Position numbers and translations under genes: made by a program. From Rhodococcus sp. PAMC28707 (lineage in GTDB: Bacteria > Actinomycetota > Actinomycetes > Mycobacteriales > Mycobacteriaceae): a stretch of 64,000 nt of DNA. The stretch is from assembly GCF_004795915.1 (NCBI RefSeq), contig NZ_CP039253.1, positions 3,809,501-3,873,500 on the forward strand, read 5' to 3'. Below the pieces are notes generated by a model that was not told the DNA's origin, searched no databases, and saw nothing but the letters and a program-made list of their open reading frames with translations. This document shows positions 28,975-37,127 of this stretch, piece after piece (within the stretch, counting starts at the first letter, position 1; every line of letters begins with the position of its first letter).

Positions 28975-30321
28975 ATGTCGAATGTTCGATCGGCGATTTC
29001 CGCAGACATGCCGCGGGCTCAGCGGGAACTACGAGAGTTGGTGGCGTTCCGATCGGTTCACGACGAACGTCAGTATCCGCGTGAAGAGTGTGTGGCGGCG
29101 GCCAACTGGGTTCGCAGCGCATTCCTGGACGCCGGAATGGACTCGGTGGAGCTGATCGAGACCAAAGACGATTCGCTGGCTGTCGTGGGCCACCGGCCTG
29201 CGCCTGCAGGTGCGCCGACAGTGCTGCTGTATTCGCACTACGACGTCCAACCGCCGGGGAACCGATCATTGTGGGACAGCGAGCCGTTCGAACTCACCGA
29301 GTCTCGAGGCCGCTGGTTCGGCCGCGGCGCAGCAGACTGCAAGGGCAACGTCGTCATGCATCTGCTGGCGCTGCGCGCACTCGGCGACGACCTCGCCGTC
29401 GGAGTCACCGTGGTTTCGGAAGGTTCGGAAGAGATGGGCACCGGCGGACTCGAAGCACTCGTGCAGGCGAGGCCCGAACTGTTCGAATCCGACGTCATCA
29501 TCATCGCCGACACCGGCAATGCTGCCGTGGGTCGACCGACCGTGACGACGACATTGCGCGGAATCGCCAATGTTGTTGTCCGAGTGGACACATTGAGCGG
29601 CGAAGTCCACTCCGGAATGTACGGCGGCCCAGCCCCCGACGCCCTCGCTGCACTGATCCAGTTGCTGTCCACACTGCGAGACGAGCACGGCAATACCGTC
29701 GTGGACGGGTTGGACACGAGCCAGGTGTGGGACGGCATCGACTATCCAGCGGATCGGTTTCGCGCTGACGCAGGGGTCCTGGACGGGGTGGACCTTGCCG
29801 GCTCGGCCTCGGTTGCCGACGCCGTGTGGGCCCGCCCAGCGCTCACGGTCCTGGGAATCGACTGCCCGCCCGTCGTCGGTTCGGCGGCCGCAATTTCGCC
29901 GACGGCGTCCGCACGCCTCAATCTGAGGGTGCCGCCCGGTATCGATCCACAGACCGCTCAGGATGCACTCGAGGCGCATCTACGGGCGCACGTGCCGTGG
30001 AGTGCGCGCGTGAGTATCGAGCGCGAGGCCATCGGGTCGCCGTTCCGAGCGCGAACCGACGGCCCCGGCTACGCAGCTCTCAGCGACGCGATGAAGGAAG
30101 CATTCGGCACGGAGGTGTCCTCAGCAGGGCAAGGCGGCTCGATCCCGCTGTGCAACGTTCTCGCACAGACGTTCCCGAAGGCCGAGATCGTGCTCATGGG
30201 CGTCGAAGAACCGCTGTGCCGCATCCATGCGCCCAACGAAAGTGTCGACCCAAGGGAAATCGAGAACATCGCCGTCGCCGAAGCCCTGTTTCTGCAGAAG
30301 CTGGGACGGTCAGACCGATAG
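28975..30321 (+). CDS. M20-family metallopeptidase (dipeptidase-like)
   Basis: A zinc-dependent cytosolic peptidase of 448 residues. Metal ligands are visible as HYD (YSHYDVQP), Asp in AADCKGN, Glu pair in SEGSEEMG, Asp in ADTGN, and the late His in CRIHAPNE. It is the positional match of Rv2522c next to acpS and bcp. ATG 28975 is chosen over GTG 28960 and 28969 because AGGAG (28965-28969) stands five bases before it. The stop overlaps the convergent bcp gene by 12 bases. Natural substrate is unknown. Confidence 0.93.
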   Translation: MSNVRSAISADMPRAQRELRELVAFRSVHDERQYPREECVAAANWVRSAFLDAGMDSVELIETKDDSLAVVGHRPAPAGAPTVLLYSHYDVQPPGNRSLWDSEPFELTESRGRWFGRGAADCKGNVVMHLLALRALGDDLAVGVTVVSEGSEEMGTGGLEALVQARPELFESDVIIIADTGNAAVGRPTVTTTLRGIANVVVRVDTLSGEVHSGMYGGPAPDALAALIQLLSTLRDEHGNTVVDGLDTSQVWDGIDYPADRFRADAGVLDGVDLAGSASVADAVWARPALTVLGIDCPPVVGSAAAISPTASARLNLRVPPGIDPQTAQDALEAHLRAHVPWSARVSIEREAIGSPFRARTDGPGYAALSDAMKEAFGTEVSSAGQGGSIPLCNVLAQTFPKAEIVLMGVEEPLCRIHAPNESVDPREIENIAVAEALFLQKLGRSDR

Positions 30322-30783
30322 GTCTCGGCGGAGCTTCGCAACATGTCCGGTAGCGCGGACGTTGTACTGCGCTACCTCGATCTTGCCTGCCTCGTCGACG
30401 AGGAATGTCGAACGAATGACGCCCTGCACCGTCTTGCCGTACATCTTCTTCTCGCCGAAAGCGCCCCACGCCAGAAGTGTCGACTTCTCCGGGTCTGAGA
30501 GCAACGGGAAGTTCAAGCCCTCCGCCTCGCGGAACTTCGCGAGCTTCTCCGGCTTGTCGGGGGAGATGCCGATGACCTCGAGGCCTGCACCATTGAGTTC
30601 GGCCAGACTGTCGCGGAAATCGCACGCCTGCTTGGTGCAGCCAGGCGTACTGGCAGCGGGGTAGAAATAGACGACGACCTTCTTGCCCGCGTAATCGGAC
30701 AATGAGACGTCGTTTCCGTCTGCATCGGGCAAAGTGAAGGCCGGTGCAGTATCGCCGGGCTCGAGCTTCTTGTTGTCGGTCAC
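30310..30783 (-). CDS. bcp: Bcp, thiol peroxidase (atypical 2-Cys peroxiredoxin)
   Basis: It reduces hydroperoxides using thioredoxin in the cytoplasm. The 157-residue product has the peroxidatic Cys49 in TPGCTKQAC and a likely resolving Cys54, five residues later, the usual BCP arrangement. GTG 30783 lacks a Shine-Dalgarno sequence; TACTCT (forward 30790-30795) lies at -12 to -7, consistent with a leaderless mRNA. It corresponds to Rv2521. Confidence 0.95.
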   Translation of the reverse strand: MTDNKKLEPGDTAPAFTLPDADGNDVSLSDYAGKKVVVYFYPAASTPGCTKQACDFRDSLAELNGAGLEVIGISPDKPEKLAKFREAEGLNFPLLSDPEKSTLLAWGAFGEKKMYGKTVQGVIRSTFLVDEAGKIEVAQYNVRATGHVAKLRRDLSV

Positions 30784-30863
30784 AGGAGAAGAGTATCCAA
30801 ATTCAACAGTGCTCTACGCTCGACAACGACAGACGAAAGAATTTGCGACAAGTTGGAGGACAC

Positions 30864-31085
30864 GTGGCCAAGGACACCGACCGGATCGAACGCGAGATCG
30901 AGGCCGCTCGCAATCAGCTCGCCAGCACACTCGACGAGCTGAGCGTCCGCGCCAGCCCCAAGCGCATCGTCGAAAGCGCAAAGCAGACCGTGATCGCCAA
31001 GCTCAACGAACCGCCGGTGAAATACACCCTCATCGGAGTCGGCGCAGTAGTCGCAGTACTCGTCATCCGCAAGATTTTCAGCTAA
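30864..31085 (+). CDS. DUF3618 small membrane-anchored protein
   Basis: A 73-residue protein with an N-terminal charged helix (KDTDRIEREIEAARNQLAST) and one C-terminal transmembrane helix. It matches DUF3618 (Rv2520c, next to bcp in M. tuberculosis). GTG 30864 has GGAGG four bases upstream; the longer open frame back to 30744 was rejected. Function is unknown, probably a membrane scaffold or stress-related protein. Confidence 0.88.
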   Translation: MAKDTDRIEREIEAARNQLASTLDELSVRASPKRIVESAKQTVIAKLNEPPVKYTLIGVGAVVAVLVIRKIFS

Positions 31086-31176
31086 AAAGCGCCCCTGACC
31101 AGCCGATTTCACATCCGGTCAGCGATCCTGTTAAAGTTTTCCCCGGCACCACAGAGAACGACGGTGGTGCTGATCG

Positions 31177-31250
31177 GCGCCATTAGCTCAGTTGGTTAGA
31201 GCAGCTGACTCTTAATCAGCGGGTCCGGGGTTCGAATCCCTGATGGCGCA
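31177..31250 (+). tRNA. tRNA-Lys (anticodon CTT), attachment site of the element
   Basis: The acceptor stem GCGCCAT pairs with ATGGCGC and the discriminator is A. The anticodon stem CTGA/TCAG encloses CTCTTAA with anticodon CTT. D-loop GTTGG and T-loop GTTCGAATC are standard. An integrase gene lies just downstream pointing towards it, so the 3' half of this tRNA is the probable attB/attL core. The other attachment copy is not in the window. Confidence 0.95.
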
Positions 31251-31260
31251 CACAGAAACA

Positions 31261-31296
31261 CCCCCTCACCAGCGCAAAGCCGGTGAGGGGGTGTTT
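31261..31296 (+). terminator. Rho-independent terminator after tRNA-Lys
   Basis: CCCCCTCACC (31261-31270) pairs perfectly with GGTGAGGGGG (31282-31291) and is followed by TGTTTT. It lies 11 bp past the tRNA and separates it from the element. Confidence 0.9.
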
Positions 31297-31332
31297 TGCT
31301 TTCTGCGCGAAAATCACGAATCCACCTTTTAC

Positions 31333-32531
31333 TCATCTTTTTGGTGCGAAAGAGTCGAGTGCGCTGGTCATGTCGGGTGCGACGGTTACGCGCTGGATAT
31401 AGGCGCTTCGGTCACACGTGTGTTGGCGTGCCCGAGTTGCATCTGTGCGGCCTCGATGCCGTAGGTTTCCTTCACAAGAGTCGCCACTGTCTTCCGAAGT
31501 GTGTGAGGTTTCACCCACTCGAATTCGTCGCCTCTGGCTGCTCGCCATGATCGGCGGACGTTTGCCGGCGAAACCCAGTTGCCAGTGGCGGTCACGAAGA
31601 CGGCGTTCCATGGGTTGTAGTACGTGGGAAGCTCCTGGCGTCGTCGTAAGCCATCGGCCGCGAACGCTGGTAGTACCAGCGTGAGCGGTGGCGAGTCGCC
31701 TTTTCGGTGCTCCTGTCGGAACAGACGTTCACCCGCTGCACGCGGGACGACAAGCGTCGCGTTAATCGTGACGCGCGGAATTTGAGAGATCAGATCGATT
31801 TGAGGCCACGTCAAGGCAAGAACTTCGCTGATTCGGCCACCGGTGGCGAGAAGCAACATCAAAATGTCCTCGAGGTGCGCTCCTGGCTTCTGGCCGAGTT
31901 TTGGTGAGATCACTCCGAGCTGGTCGACAGTCTGGTGGCGACAGTAGTTTTGGATCCGCCCGCGAAGCTCGTCGAGCTCGTCTCGAGTCAGTGCTCGAAT
32001 GGCTTGCCGTTTGATTGTCGGGCGGGGGACCTCACGAACGGGATTGTGCTCGAGAAAATCGAAGCGAACTGCGGTCCCGAGCATCCCAGAGAGAATGACC
32101 CGCGAGATTCGTGCGCCGCTGGGAGTGCGCTCCGAGATCGAGGAGATAAGCGAATCGATCTTGCCCGTCGTAATCTCGCGGATCAGAAGTTCACCGACAG
32201 GGCTCGCGCAATACGAGGACCAGGCCTGCTTGTAGCCTGTAATCGTCTGAGGTGCAACTACTTTAGCCTTCTGGTCAATCCAGTACGCATATAGATGTGA
32301 CATCGTCGACGACTTCGTGAGCTCCTGAATTATTCTGCCGGACGGAACTGTGCGTTCGGAGAGCTTTTCCTGCAACCGACTTCTCGCCTCGGTAGCAGAT
32401 CTGCCGCTCGCCTCGACTGTTCGTTTCTTGCCGTCGGTATCGCGTATGCGTGTCCGTGCGACCGTGCGCCCACCTGACTTGAGGGTGGTAATTTTTCCCC
32501 ACTCACCGAGTCGAAGTCGCTCTCTAGGCAT
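31333..32531 (-). pseudogene. Tyrosine recombinase (ICE integrase), frameshifted before the catalytic Tyr
   Basis: The gene encodes a site-specific recombinase that would insert the element at tRNA-Lys. From ATG 32531, which overlaps the end of the XRE gene, the frame shows an N-terminal arm/SAM-like domain (~75-165) and catalytic residues Arg233 (GGRISEVL), His343 and Arg346 (HTLRKT) and the LGH box at 367-369. The frame then ends at 31386 with TEAPISSA and lacks the nucleophile Tyr. In the neighbouring frame the expected ending AYIQRVTVAPDM continues to a stop at 31333. Inserting one base between 31402 and 31403 restores TEAHYIQRV. So this is a one-base deletion or a sequencing error. Confidence 0.88.
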
Positions 32532-33159
32532 CTGCTTCGTCGTCTCCAGTGTCCATGTCAAGGTCTGTCATCTGGTGGAACAGCACTTCGGAGCGTCGAC
32601 GGGCATCTTCGTACGCCATCTGCATCGTCTCGACATGCTCCGCCGACTCCTTCTTCGTTAGTCCAATCCGCAGTTGTGCACGTGCTCGACGCATGGTCTG
32701 AAGGGCCTGTAGCCACTCTCGCGTGATGCTGACGCGATCGTTCTTAGGGTCGAACTGTTCTCGCACCCACATCTCGACTGGTTCCTCGTTCTCCGTGCCG
32801 GACCAGCCAGGAGACGGTCTCAGCAGGCCGGCTTCGCCGCTGAACCATCGCAGGGCATCGTGGGATTCCTGGGGGAGCCCGGGTAGTACTTCGACTTCGC
32901 CTTTCGGCAAGTCGGGAAACATGAGTTGGGCGGGCGAGACACCCAACGCGGCTGCCAGAACCAGCAGCTCTGCCACGTCGACGCTCTTTTTTCGGCCGTT
33001 TTCGAGTTCGGCAAGAACGTTGCGCGAGATGCCGAAGCCGATGTCGGTGGTGCGCTCGGCCAGTTTGGCTGCGGAGAGCGCGGAGTGCTCTTTCCCTCTT
33101 AGGCGCCGCACCTCGCCCATGATGCGAGCGGCCACGGATTCTGACCAGAACTGTGTCAT
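32524..33159 (-). CDS. XRE-family helix-turn-helix regulator
   Basis: The 211-residue protein has an N-terminal HTH (about residues 10-82, with ISRNVLAELENGRKKSV as recognition and support helices) and a charged helical C-terminus of unknown role. ATG 33159 is chosen over an upstream open frame; TAAGCT (forward 33168-33173) lies at -14 to -9. The end overlaps the integrase start by eight bases, so it is the first gene of an int operon and is likely its regulator. It is divergent from the excisionase gene. Confidence 0.88.
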   Translation of the reverse strand: MTQFWSESVAARIMGEVRRLRGKEHSALSAAKLAERTTDIGFGISRNVLAELENGRKKSVDVAELLVLAAALGVSPAQLMFPDLPKGEVEVLPGLPQESHDALRWFSGEAGLLRPSPGWSGTENEEPVEMWVREQFDPKNDRVSITREWLQALQTMRRARAQLRIGLTKKESAEHVETMQMAYEDARRRSEVLFHQMTDLDMDTGDDEADA

Positions 33160-33297
33160 GAGCACAGAGCTTAGCCGATTCTCGATAGTTCTTGCGGCAG
33201 GATCACATAGTTGATAATCTGCGTTGGAGTCACATGGACCGCTGCGATTCCAGACTCGATTATGGGATCGCAACATAACCTAACGGAAGGTGAGGAA

Positions 33298-33495
33298 ATG
33301 CCCAGACGACTGCTATCAGTCCCGGAGGCCATGGCGTGCACGGGGCTTGGGCGCTCGAACTTCTTCAACAAGATCGCTACAGGCGAGATTCGCAGCGTGA
33401 AGATCGGAAAGCGGCGTCTCATCCCGGACACGGCAATCGACGAATACATCGAGGGCCTGGAAGCACAGTCGGAAGTAACCTCGGGCGTCGCCTGA
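33298..33495 (+). CDS. Excisionase / MerR-like HTH DNA-binding protein (Xis)
   Basis: A 65-residue winged-helix protein of the HTH_17 excisionase type: LLSVPEAMACTGLGRSNFF, then IRSVKIGKRRLIP. Such proteins bend attachment-site DNA and steer the integrase towards excision. ATG 33298 is preceded by GGAAGGTGAGG. It lies 138 bp from the divergent XRE gene. Size and position are normal for an ICE. Confidence 0.88.
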   Translation: MPRRLLSVPEAMACTGLGRSNFFNKIATGEIRSVKIGKRRLIPDTAIDEYIEGLEAQSEVTSGVA

Positions 33496-33526
33496 GATGC
33501 CGCTGACACCCGACCTCTACGAACTA

Positions 33527-33580
33527 GAAACGCCCCCGGCGATTCCCGGTGTTACAAGCACCGAGGCCGAGGGCGATTTC
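33527..33580 (+). terminator. Hairpin downstream of the excisionase gene
   Basis: CGCCCCCGGC (33531-33540) pairs with GCCGAGGGCG (33566-33575) with one mismatch. GAAA and TTTC extend it, and an inner CGGTG/CACCG stem gives a compound structure. It probably terminates transcription or shapes mRNA at the end of the Xis unit. Confidence 0.6.
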
Positions 33581-34110
33581 GAAACCTCTACCTTGCAGGA
33601 AGGAGTTTCACCTTTGGATACTAATCGGTGTTGACCAGCCTTTCAAGGCTATTCGCAACCCACCCCATCGCATCTTCGAGAAATCATCGATGACGTCATG
33701 GGTCGGTTGCGCGCGAGTTCACGCGTCCCAGTTGTGAATTCACCTGCGTACGAGACGCTTACGCCACAATCTGAACGACCCGCACCTCAGCTCTTGGTCC
33801 GAGGTTGCGGTCGCTACCGGCCAAGCCTCGACGCTGCGTCGTTATCTGGCAGAGCCCGACGAAAAAAACCAGCCTGCCGCCGGCATGTGCACCCTTTGTA
33901 AATCCTCGACGACCGGCCCCGAGGCACCACCAGCTCGACTGATCATTGAGCAGGTGGCGATACCGATTAGCCACGCGTCCACTGCGACGCGGGGCCATCG
34001 GGCGTGGAGCGGACACCGTGGGTGCGGAAATTGGGTTCAGCCCATGGGGGGTCCAAGAGCAACAGACGAAGTCCCTTGTCTTACATCCATGACCACCAAC
34101 GGAGGTAACC

Positions 34111-34692
34111 ATGCAGAGAATCCAACTACCAATCAAAGTGATGATCCGTCCCCTTGATCCGACAATCGATATCCGTGTGGAGATCGACCAGGAGTTCCTC
34201 CACCCGCGTTGCCGTACTGATCATGGCGGTCAGTCGCCCACATTTACTTCACCTCTGAGGTCAGGTGGCGTATGGGACCCGCCGGGCCCCGATGGTGCGG
34301 TTCAGCTCAGACGTCGTGACTCTCGATCATCCAGTAATCGTTGCACGCCAACCTGTTTGCTCGAATTACCCGTAAGGAGCGCCAGGGATGACTCGCCCGT
34401 CATGGACGTCGTACATGCTTTGCTTTCGTCGCGCACCGTACCAGCAATAGAAGCGTTGCATCCGTGGCGTTTCTGGGAAGTGTGGGTGCACAACGCTTCT
34501 AATGGATTCCATGGACGTGTCGCATCCTTGAGGCGTCAGTCACCCCATGCATCCGGTACACCCCATTCGCCCAACTCGTCCATTGAAGGCAATACGGCCA
34601 ATTCATCCAATGCAATTCTTGCGCCCGATACGCGCATGACATTCGTTGCTCCCGATTCATCCCATGGAAGTGAGACCCACTATGCCCGCTGA
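34111..34692 (+). CDS. Possible 193-residue protein of unknown function upstream of ParA
   Basis: ATG 34111 follows CGGAGGTAACC, a nearly perfect ribosome-binding site, which is the main support. The first ~55 codons read like protein (MQRIQLPIKVMIRPLDPTID), but the rest is low complexity, runs through the iteron-like repeats and overlaps the ParA start by 11 bases. The real product may be shorter or the frame may be broken. No family was recognised. Confidence 0.3.
   Translation: MQRIQLPIKVMIRPLDPTIDIRVEIDQEFLHPRCRTDHGGQSPTFTSPLRSGGVWDPPGPDGAVQLRRRDSRSSSNRCTPTCLLELPVRSARDDSPVMDVVHALLSSRTVPAIEALHPWRFWEVWVHNASNGFHGRVASLRRQSPHASGTPHSPNSSIEGNTANSSNAILAPDTRMTFVAPDSSHGSETHYAR
34449..34500. repeat. 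Inverted repeat, 10-bp perfect arms
   Basis: AGAAGCGTTG (34449-34458) and CAACGCTTCT (34491-34500) are exact inverted copies separated by 32 bp. It sits just upstream of the iteron-like cluster and ParA, so it may be part of an origin, oriT or partition site. Confidence 0.5.
34541..34669. repeat. Iteron-like degenerate repeats upstream of ParA
   Basis: Several short related units lie in one orientation: ATTCATCCAATG (34601-34612), ATTCATCCCATG (34655-34666), ACTCGTCCATTG (34574-34585), plus CACCCCATGCATCC (34541-34554) and CACCCCATTCGCCC (34559-34572). The shared core is (A)TTCATCC(C/A)ATG. Placement directly ahead of a ParA/DNA-binding operon suggests a centromere (parS-like) or replication iterons. 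Confidence 0.45.
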
Positions 34693-35470
34693 CGTGATTG
34701 CTTTCTGCAATCAAAAGGGGGGAGTAGGCAAGACCACCACGGTCTTCCATCTCGCCTTCGCTGTGGCACAGGCAGGTCGGCGCGCACTCGTGATCGACAT
34801 GGACCCGCAGGGCAACGTCAGCACGGTGTTGACCAAGCAACCGCTCGAACGCGACGATGTGGGAGTGGCCGACGTCCTGTCCGAAGCCTCGAGCGTCACG
34901 ATCGTCAACGCCGTCGTTCCCACGATCTGGCCCGGTGTCGAACTGGTCCCGACCGTCCCCGTCAACGAATCCCTTGCCTACGTTCGAGACCAACTGGTGG
35001 TTGCGGGCGCCGGCCGTGAACGGCGACTTCGCGATGCCGTGGACTTGCTGAGCAACGTCTACGACGTCATTCTGATCGACTGCCCGCCCAGCCTCGATCT
35101 GTTGACCATCAATGCACTGGTGGCGGCGCGCAAAGCCGTCGTCGTCAGCCAATCCGCGTTGTTTTCCGCCAACGGGCTCGCACGACTCCGGCGCACGATC
35201 GACGCGGTCAAACGCAGCTACAACCCTGAACTCGAACTGATGGGCGCGATCATCAACATGCACGAGATCAGCACCATCGGGGGACGTGAGCAGCTCGTCG
35301 AGATTGCCTCCAGCATCAATATTCTCGGCGACACCATACCCAAGCGGGTGGTCATCAAGGACTCGATGGAAGCGCAGACCAGCTTGCTGGATTGGGGCAC
35401 CACCAAGTCGAGGAGTCTGGCAACGATCTACCGCGACACCATTGCGATCCTCTCCGACGGAGTGAGCTGA
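34682..35470 (+). CDS. ParA-family partition ATPase
   Basis: The 262-residue ATPase has the deviant Walker A QKGGVGKTT near the N-terminus (residues 9-17), Walker A' DMDPQGN and Walker B ILIDCPPSLD. ParA proteins segregate plasmids or keep excised ICEs by ATP-driven binding to nucleoid DNA. ATG 34682 is chosen over an upstream frame start. The stop shares one base with the next start (TGATG), so the DNA-binding partner is cotranslated. Repeats upstream are candidate centromere sites. Confidence 0.92.
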   Translation: MPADVIAFCNQKGGVGKTTTVFHLAFAVAQAGRRALVIDMDPQGNVSTVLTKQPLERDDVGVADVLSEASSVTIVNAVVPTIWPGVELVPTVPVNESLAYVRDQLVVAGAGRERRLRDAVDLLSNVYDVILIDCPPSLDLLTINALVAARKAVVVSQSALFSANGLARLRRTIDAVKRSYNPELELMGAIINMHEISTIGGREQLVEIASSINILGDTIPKRVVIKDSMEAQTSLLDWGTTKSRSLATIYRDTIAILSDGVS

Positions 35471-35817
35471 TGGCCAGACCTGAACGGATGAAGAGCGCAC
35501 TGGCCGGATCGAGTCCCGTCGACCCTCCGCTCGATGCGCAACGTGCGCACGAAGTAGTTGCGCAGGCGCAGCCCGAGATTCAACCTGATGCGGACACGAA
35601 ACAAAAGCGGTCTTACTACATGTACAAGTCGACCGTTGATGATCTCCTCAATGCTGCTGAAGCGTTGTCGGCAACACCTGGTGCGCCTCGTGGACCGTCA
35701 GATCTCGTCAACGCTGCAGTCGAGGAGTACCTGGACGCGTTGCGCAACAGGTTCAATGAGGGCGCACCGTTTCCGCAACGCACTGGACCGCTGGCGAGGG
35801 GACCCAGGATCCGATGA
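35470..35817 (+). CDS. Small DNA-binding protein, probable ParB-type partner (RHH-like)
   Basis: The 115-residue product has a disordered N-terminus and a C-terminal half (KSTVDDLLNAAEAL, then PSDLVNAAVEEYLDALR) that looks like a ribbon-helix-helix dimer. Genes of this kind directly follow parA and bind the centromere. Start and stop both overlap neighbours (TGATG with parA, ATGA with the next gene), so it is the middle gene of a tight operon. Specific family not recognised. Confidence 0.75.
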   Translation: MARPERMKSALAGSSPVDPPLDAQRAHEVVAQAQPEIQPDADTKQKRSYYMYKSTVDDLLNAAEALSATPGAPRGPSDLVNAAVEEYLDALRNRFNEGAPFPQRTGPLARGPRIR

Positions 35818-36686
35818 CTACACAGGCAAATGAGATCGACCGAGAAGATCGCAATACGGAGGCCGGCAACGGCGCAGTACCGATTCATCCGCGAATCCTG
35901 CAATGGGCACTGGCCACTGCCGTCGCGCTCACTGTGGGCATAGCGGGGGCGTCGTTCTGGCTGAGCTTCGCGGTGTTGCGCGAGCTTGCAGCGATGGCAG
36001 GCATCGGCGACGGGCAGGCCTGGGTCATTCCGGTGGTCCTCGACGGCGCGATAGTGTCGACGACTGTCACCGCCATTGCGCTGTCGAATCACACCGATGG
36101 GCGCACTGTCCGGGGCCGACGTTTCGTCGTTGCGATTCTTCGGGTTGCTGCCACCGCATCTATCGCAGGCAACTCGTATCACGCGGTGCTCAGTGCAACG
36201 GCGCTCCCGGCGGTGGTCTCCGCGGGTATAGCCACTATTGCTCCTATTGCGCTTCTTGCGATGACGGAGGTTTTGGCCGTCGTTTTGAGGGCGCCGCGAG
36301 GCCAGCCTCCGCAGTCAGAGCTGATTGCAACAGAACCGGATTCATCTGAGCCCTCCCACGTGAGCTGCGGCCTGACAGGTAGCGATAGGGACCGGCTGCA
36401 GACTGAGCTCACGCTCGACGACCGAATAGTTCGGCAGGACGTCCTCCCCCTCGTCGAAGTGCGCGAGAACGAGGATGACTTGCCGGCCGAGGTAACGGAG
36501 ACGGCGCGGCTTCGGCACGCACACAGGGAATGGTCCTGGGCGCGAATAGGAATGGAGACTGACGGATCCGTGGCGTCGACTGCGATGCGTCGATACCGCA
36601 AGTGGGAAGAATCGGTTCCGCGGGATTCGAAAGCGAACTATGACGGTGACCTGGATGGTGGAGGAGAGCAGGTCAAAACGGGATGA
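35814..36686 (+). CDS. DUF2637 membrane protein (SpdB-like)
   Basis: The product is 290 residues. Residues 1-155 contain four predicted transmembrane helices (ALTVGIAGASFWLSFAVL and others) with the typical DUF2637 WVIPVVLDGAI segment. The C-terminal half is soluble and may contain a helix-turn-helix (HAHREWSWARIGME). Such proteins belong to actinobacterial plasmid and ICE spread or transfer regions. It overlaps the previous gene by four bases. Confidence 0.82.
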   Translation: MTTQANEIDREDRNTEAGNGAVPIHPRILQWALATAVALTVGIAGASFWLSFAVLRELAAMAGIGDGQAWVIPVVLDGAIVSTTVTAIALSNHTDGRTVRGRRFVVAILRVAATASIAGNSYHAVLSATALPAVVSAGIATIAPIALLAMTEVLAVVLRAPRGQPPQSELIATEPDSSEPSHVSCGLTGSDRDRLQTELTLDDRIVRQDVLPLVEVRENEDDLPAEVTETARLRHAHREWSWARIGMETDGSVASTAMRRYRKWEESVPRDSKANYDGDLDGGGEQVKTG

Positions 36687-37127
36687 CGAGGGCTACCGCG
36701 ACGTAGAGCGTGGCCGGTCTTCGTCGCTCCCGCAAGGTCACCACTCGTTGGGCTGATGGGGGAGGTGCGGGCGGGATCCGACTTCTGGATGAACTGCATT
36801 CGCCTGCCGGCGTTCTGGCCACCCTCCGGCCGTCCATCCGGATTGAGCTCCGCTGCGCTACGCGTACAAGAGATCGATTTCTTTCACACATCTGGCTTGT
36901 CCGAGCATGCATCACCCGGGCCCGCCTTACCTACCCCTGACTTCGCTGCGCTCCGGCCCACGGGCTCCAAAAACTTTTCATAGCGCCTCCGGCTGAAAAC
37001 TTTCCGTCCCAGTGCCAGGGCACCGGTCCCGTGCGCCGCCTTCTCTCCTCAAGCCAGATGACGGCGAAAGAAATTGGCAGAGCGTAGGGGCCGGGGAGCC
37101 GGTTCCGCGAGACGAGGAGAACCCGAC
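36687..37127 (+). promoter_or_regulatory. Structured leader module A upstream of gene 37128
   Basis: No gene is seen in this 441 bp stretch. It contains copy A (36843-37092) of a ~240 bp module shared with 41708-41947. The module has outer inverted arms (left 36876-36896, right 37053-37075) sharing GCCAGATG and GAAAGAAAT, and an inner hairpin TTTTC-AT-AGC / GCT-GAAAA at 36976-37000. GAGGAG at about 37113 is the ribosome-binding site. Confidence 0.6.
36843..37092 (+). repeat. Leader module, copy A
   Basis: It shares with copy B the opening ATTGAGCT plus CGCT-rich runs, the left arm with TTTCTTTC and CATCTGGC, the inner GCGCCT-CGGCTGA hairpin, and the right block CGCCTTCTCT followed by GCCAGATG and GAAAGAAATTGGCAG. 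The inner hairpin keeps pairing through a T-A to C-G change between copies, which supports a folded RNA. Confidence 0.65.

Larger units (their letters stand above)
33581..34681. other. Low-coding stretch between Xis and ParA, with repeats
   Basis: About 1.1 kb without a convincing gene. AGGAAGGAG at 33597-33605 precedes only a tiny frame. An open frame at 34111-34692 has a strong ribosome-binding site (listed separately). A 10-bp inverted repeat lies at 34449-34500, and iteron-like repeats lie at 34541-34669. The stretch could hold the replication or centromere sites served by the ParA operon. Confidence 0.45.

Noticed and set aside
31386..31410. Integrase as a member of a Tyr-less recombinase class
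   Set aside because: The expected Tyr-containing ending is present in the next frame directly downstream, so a frameshift explains the absence.
33885..34157. Open frame beginning MCTLCKSSTT (CxxC)
   Set aside because: No ribosome-binding site, and composition becomes random after 20 codons.
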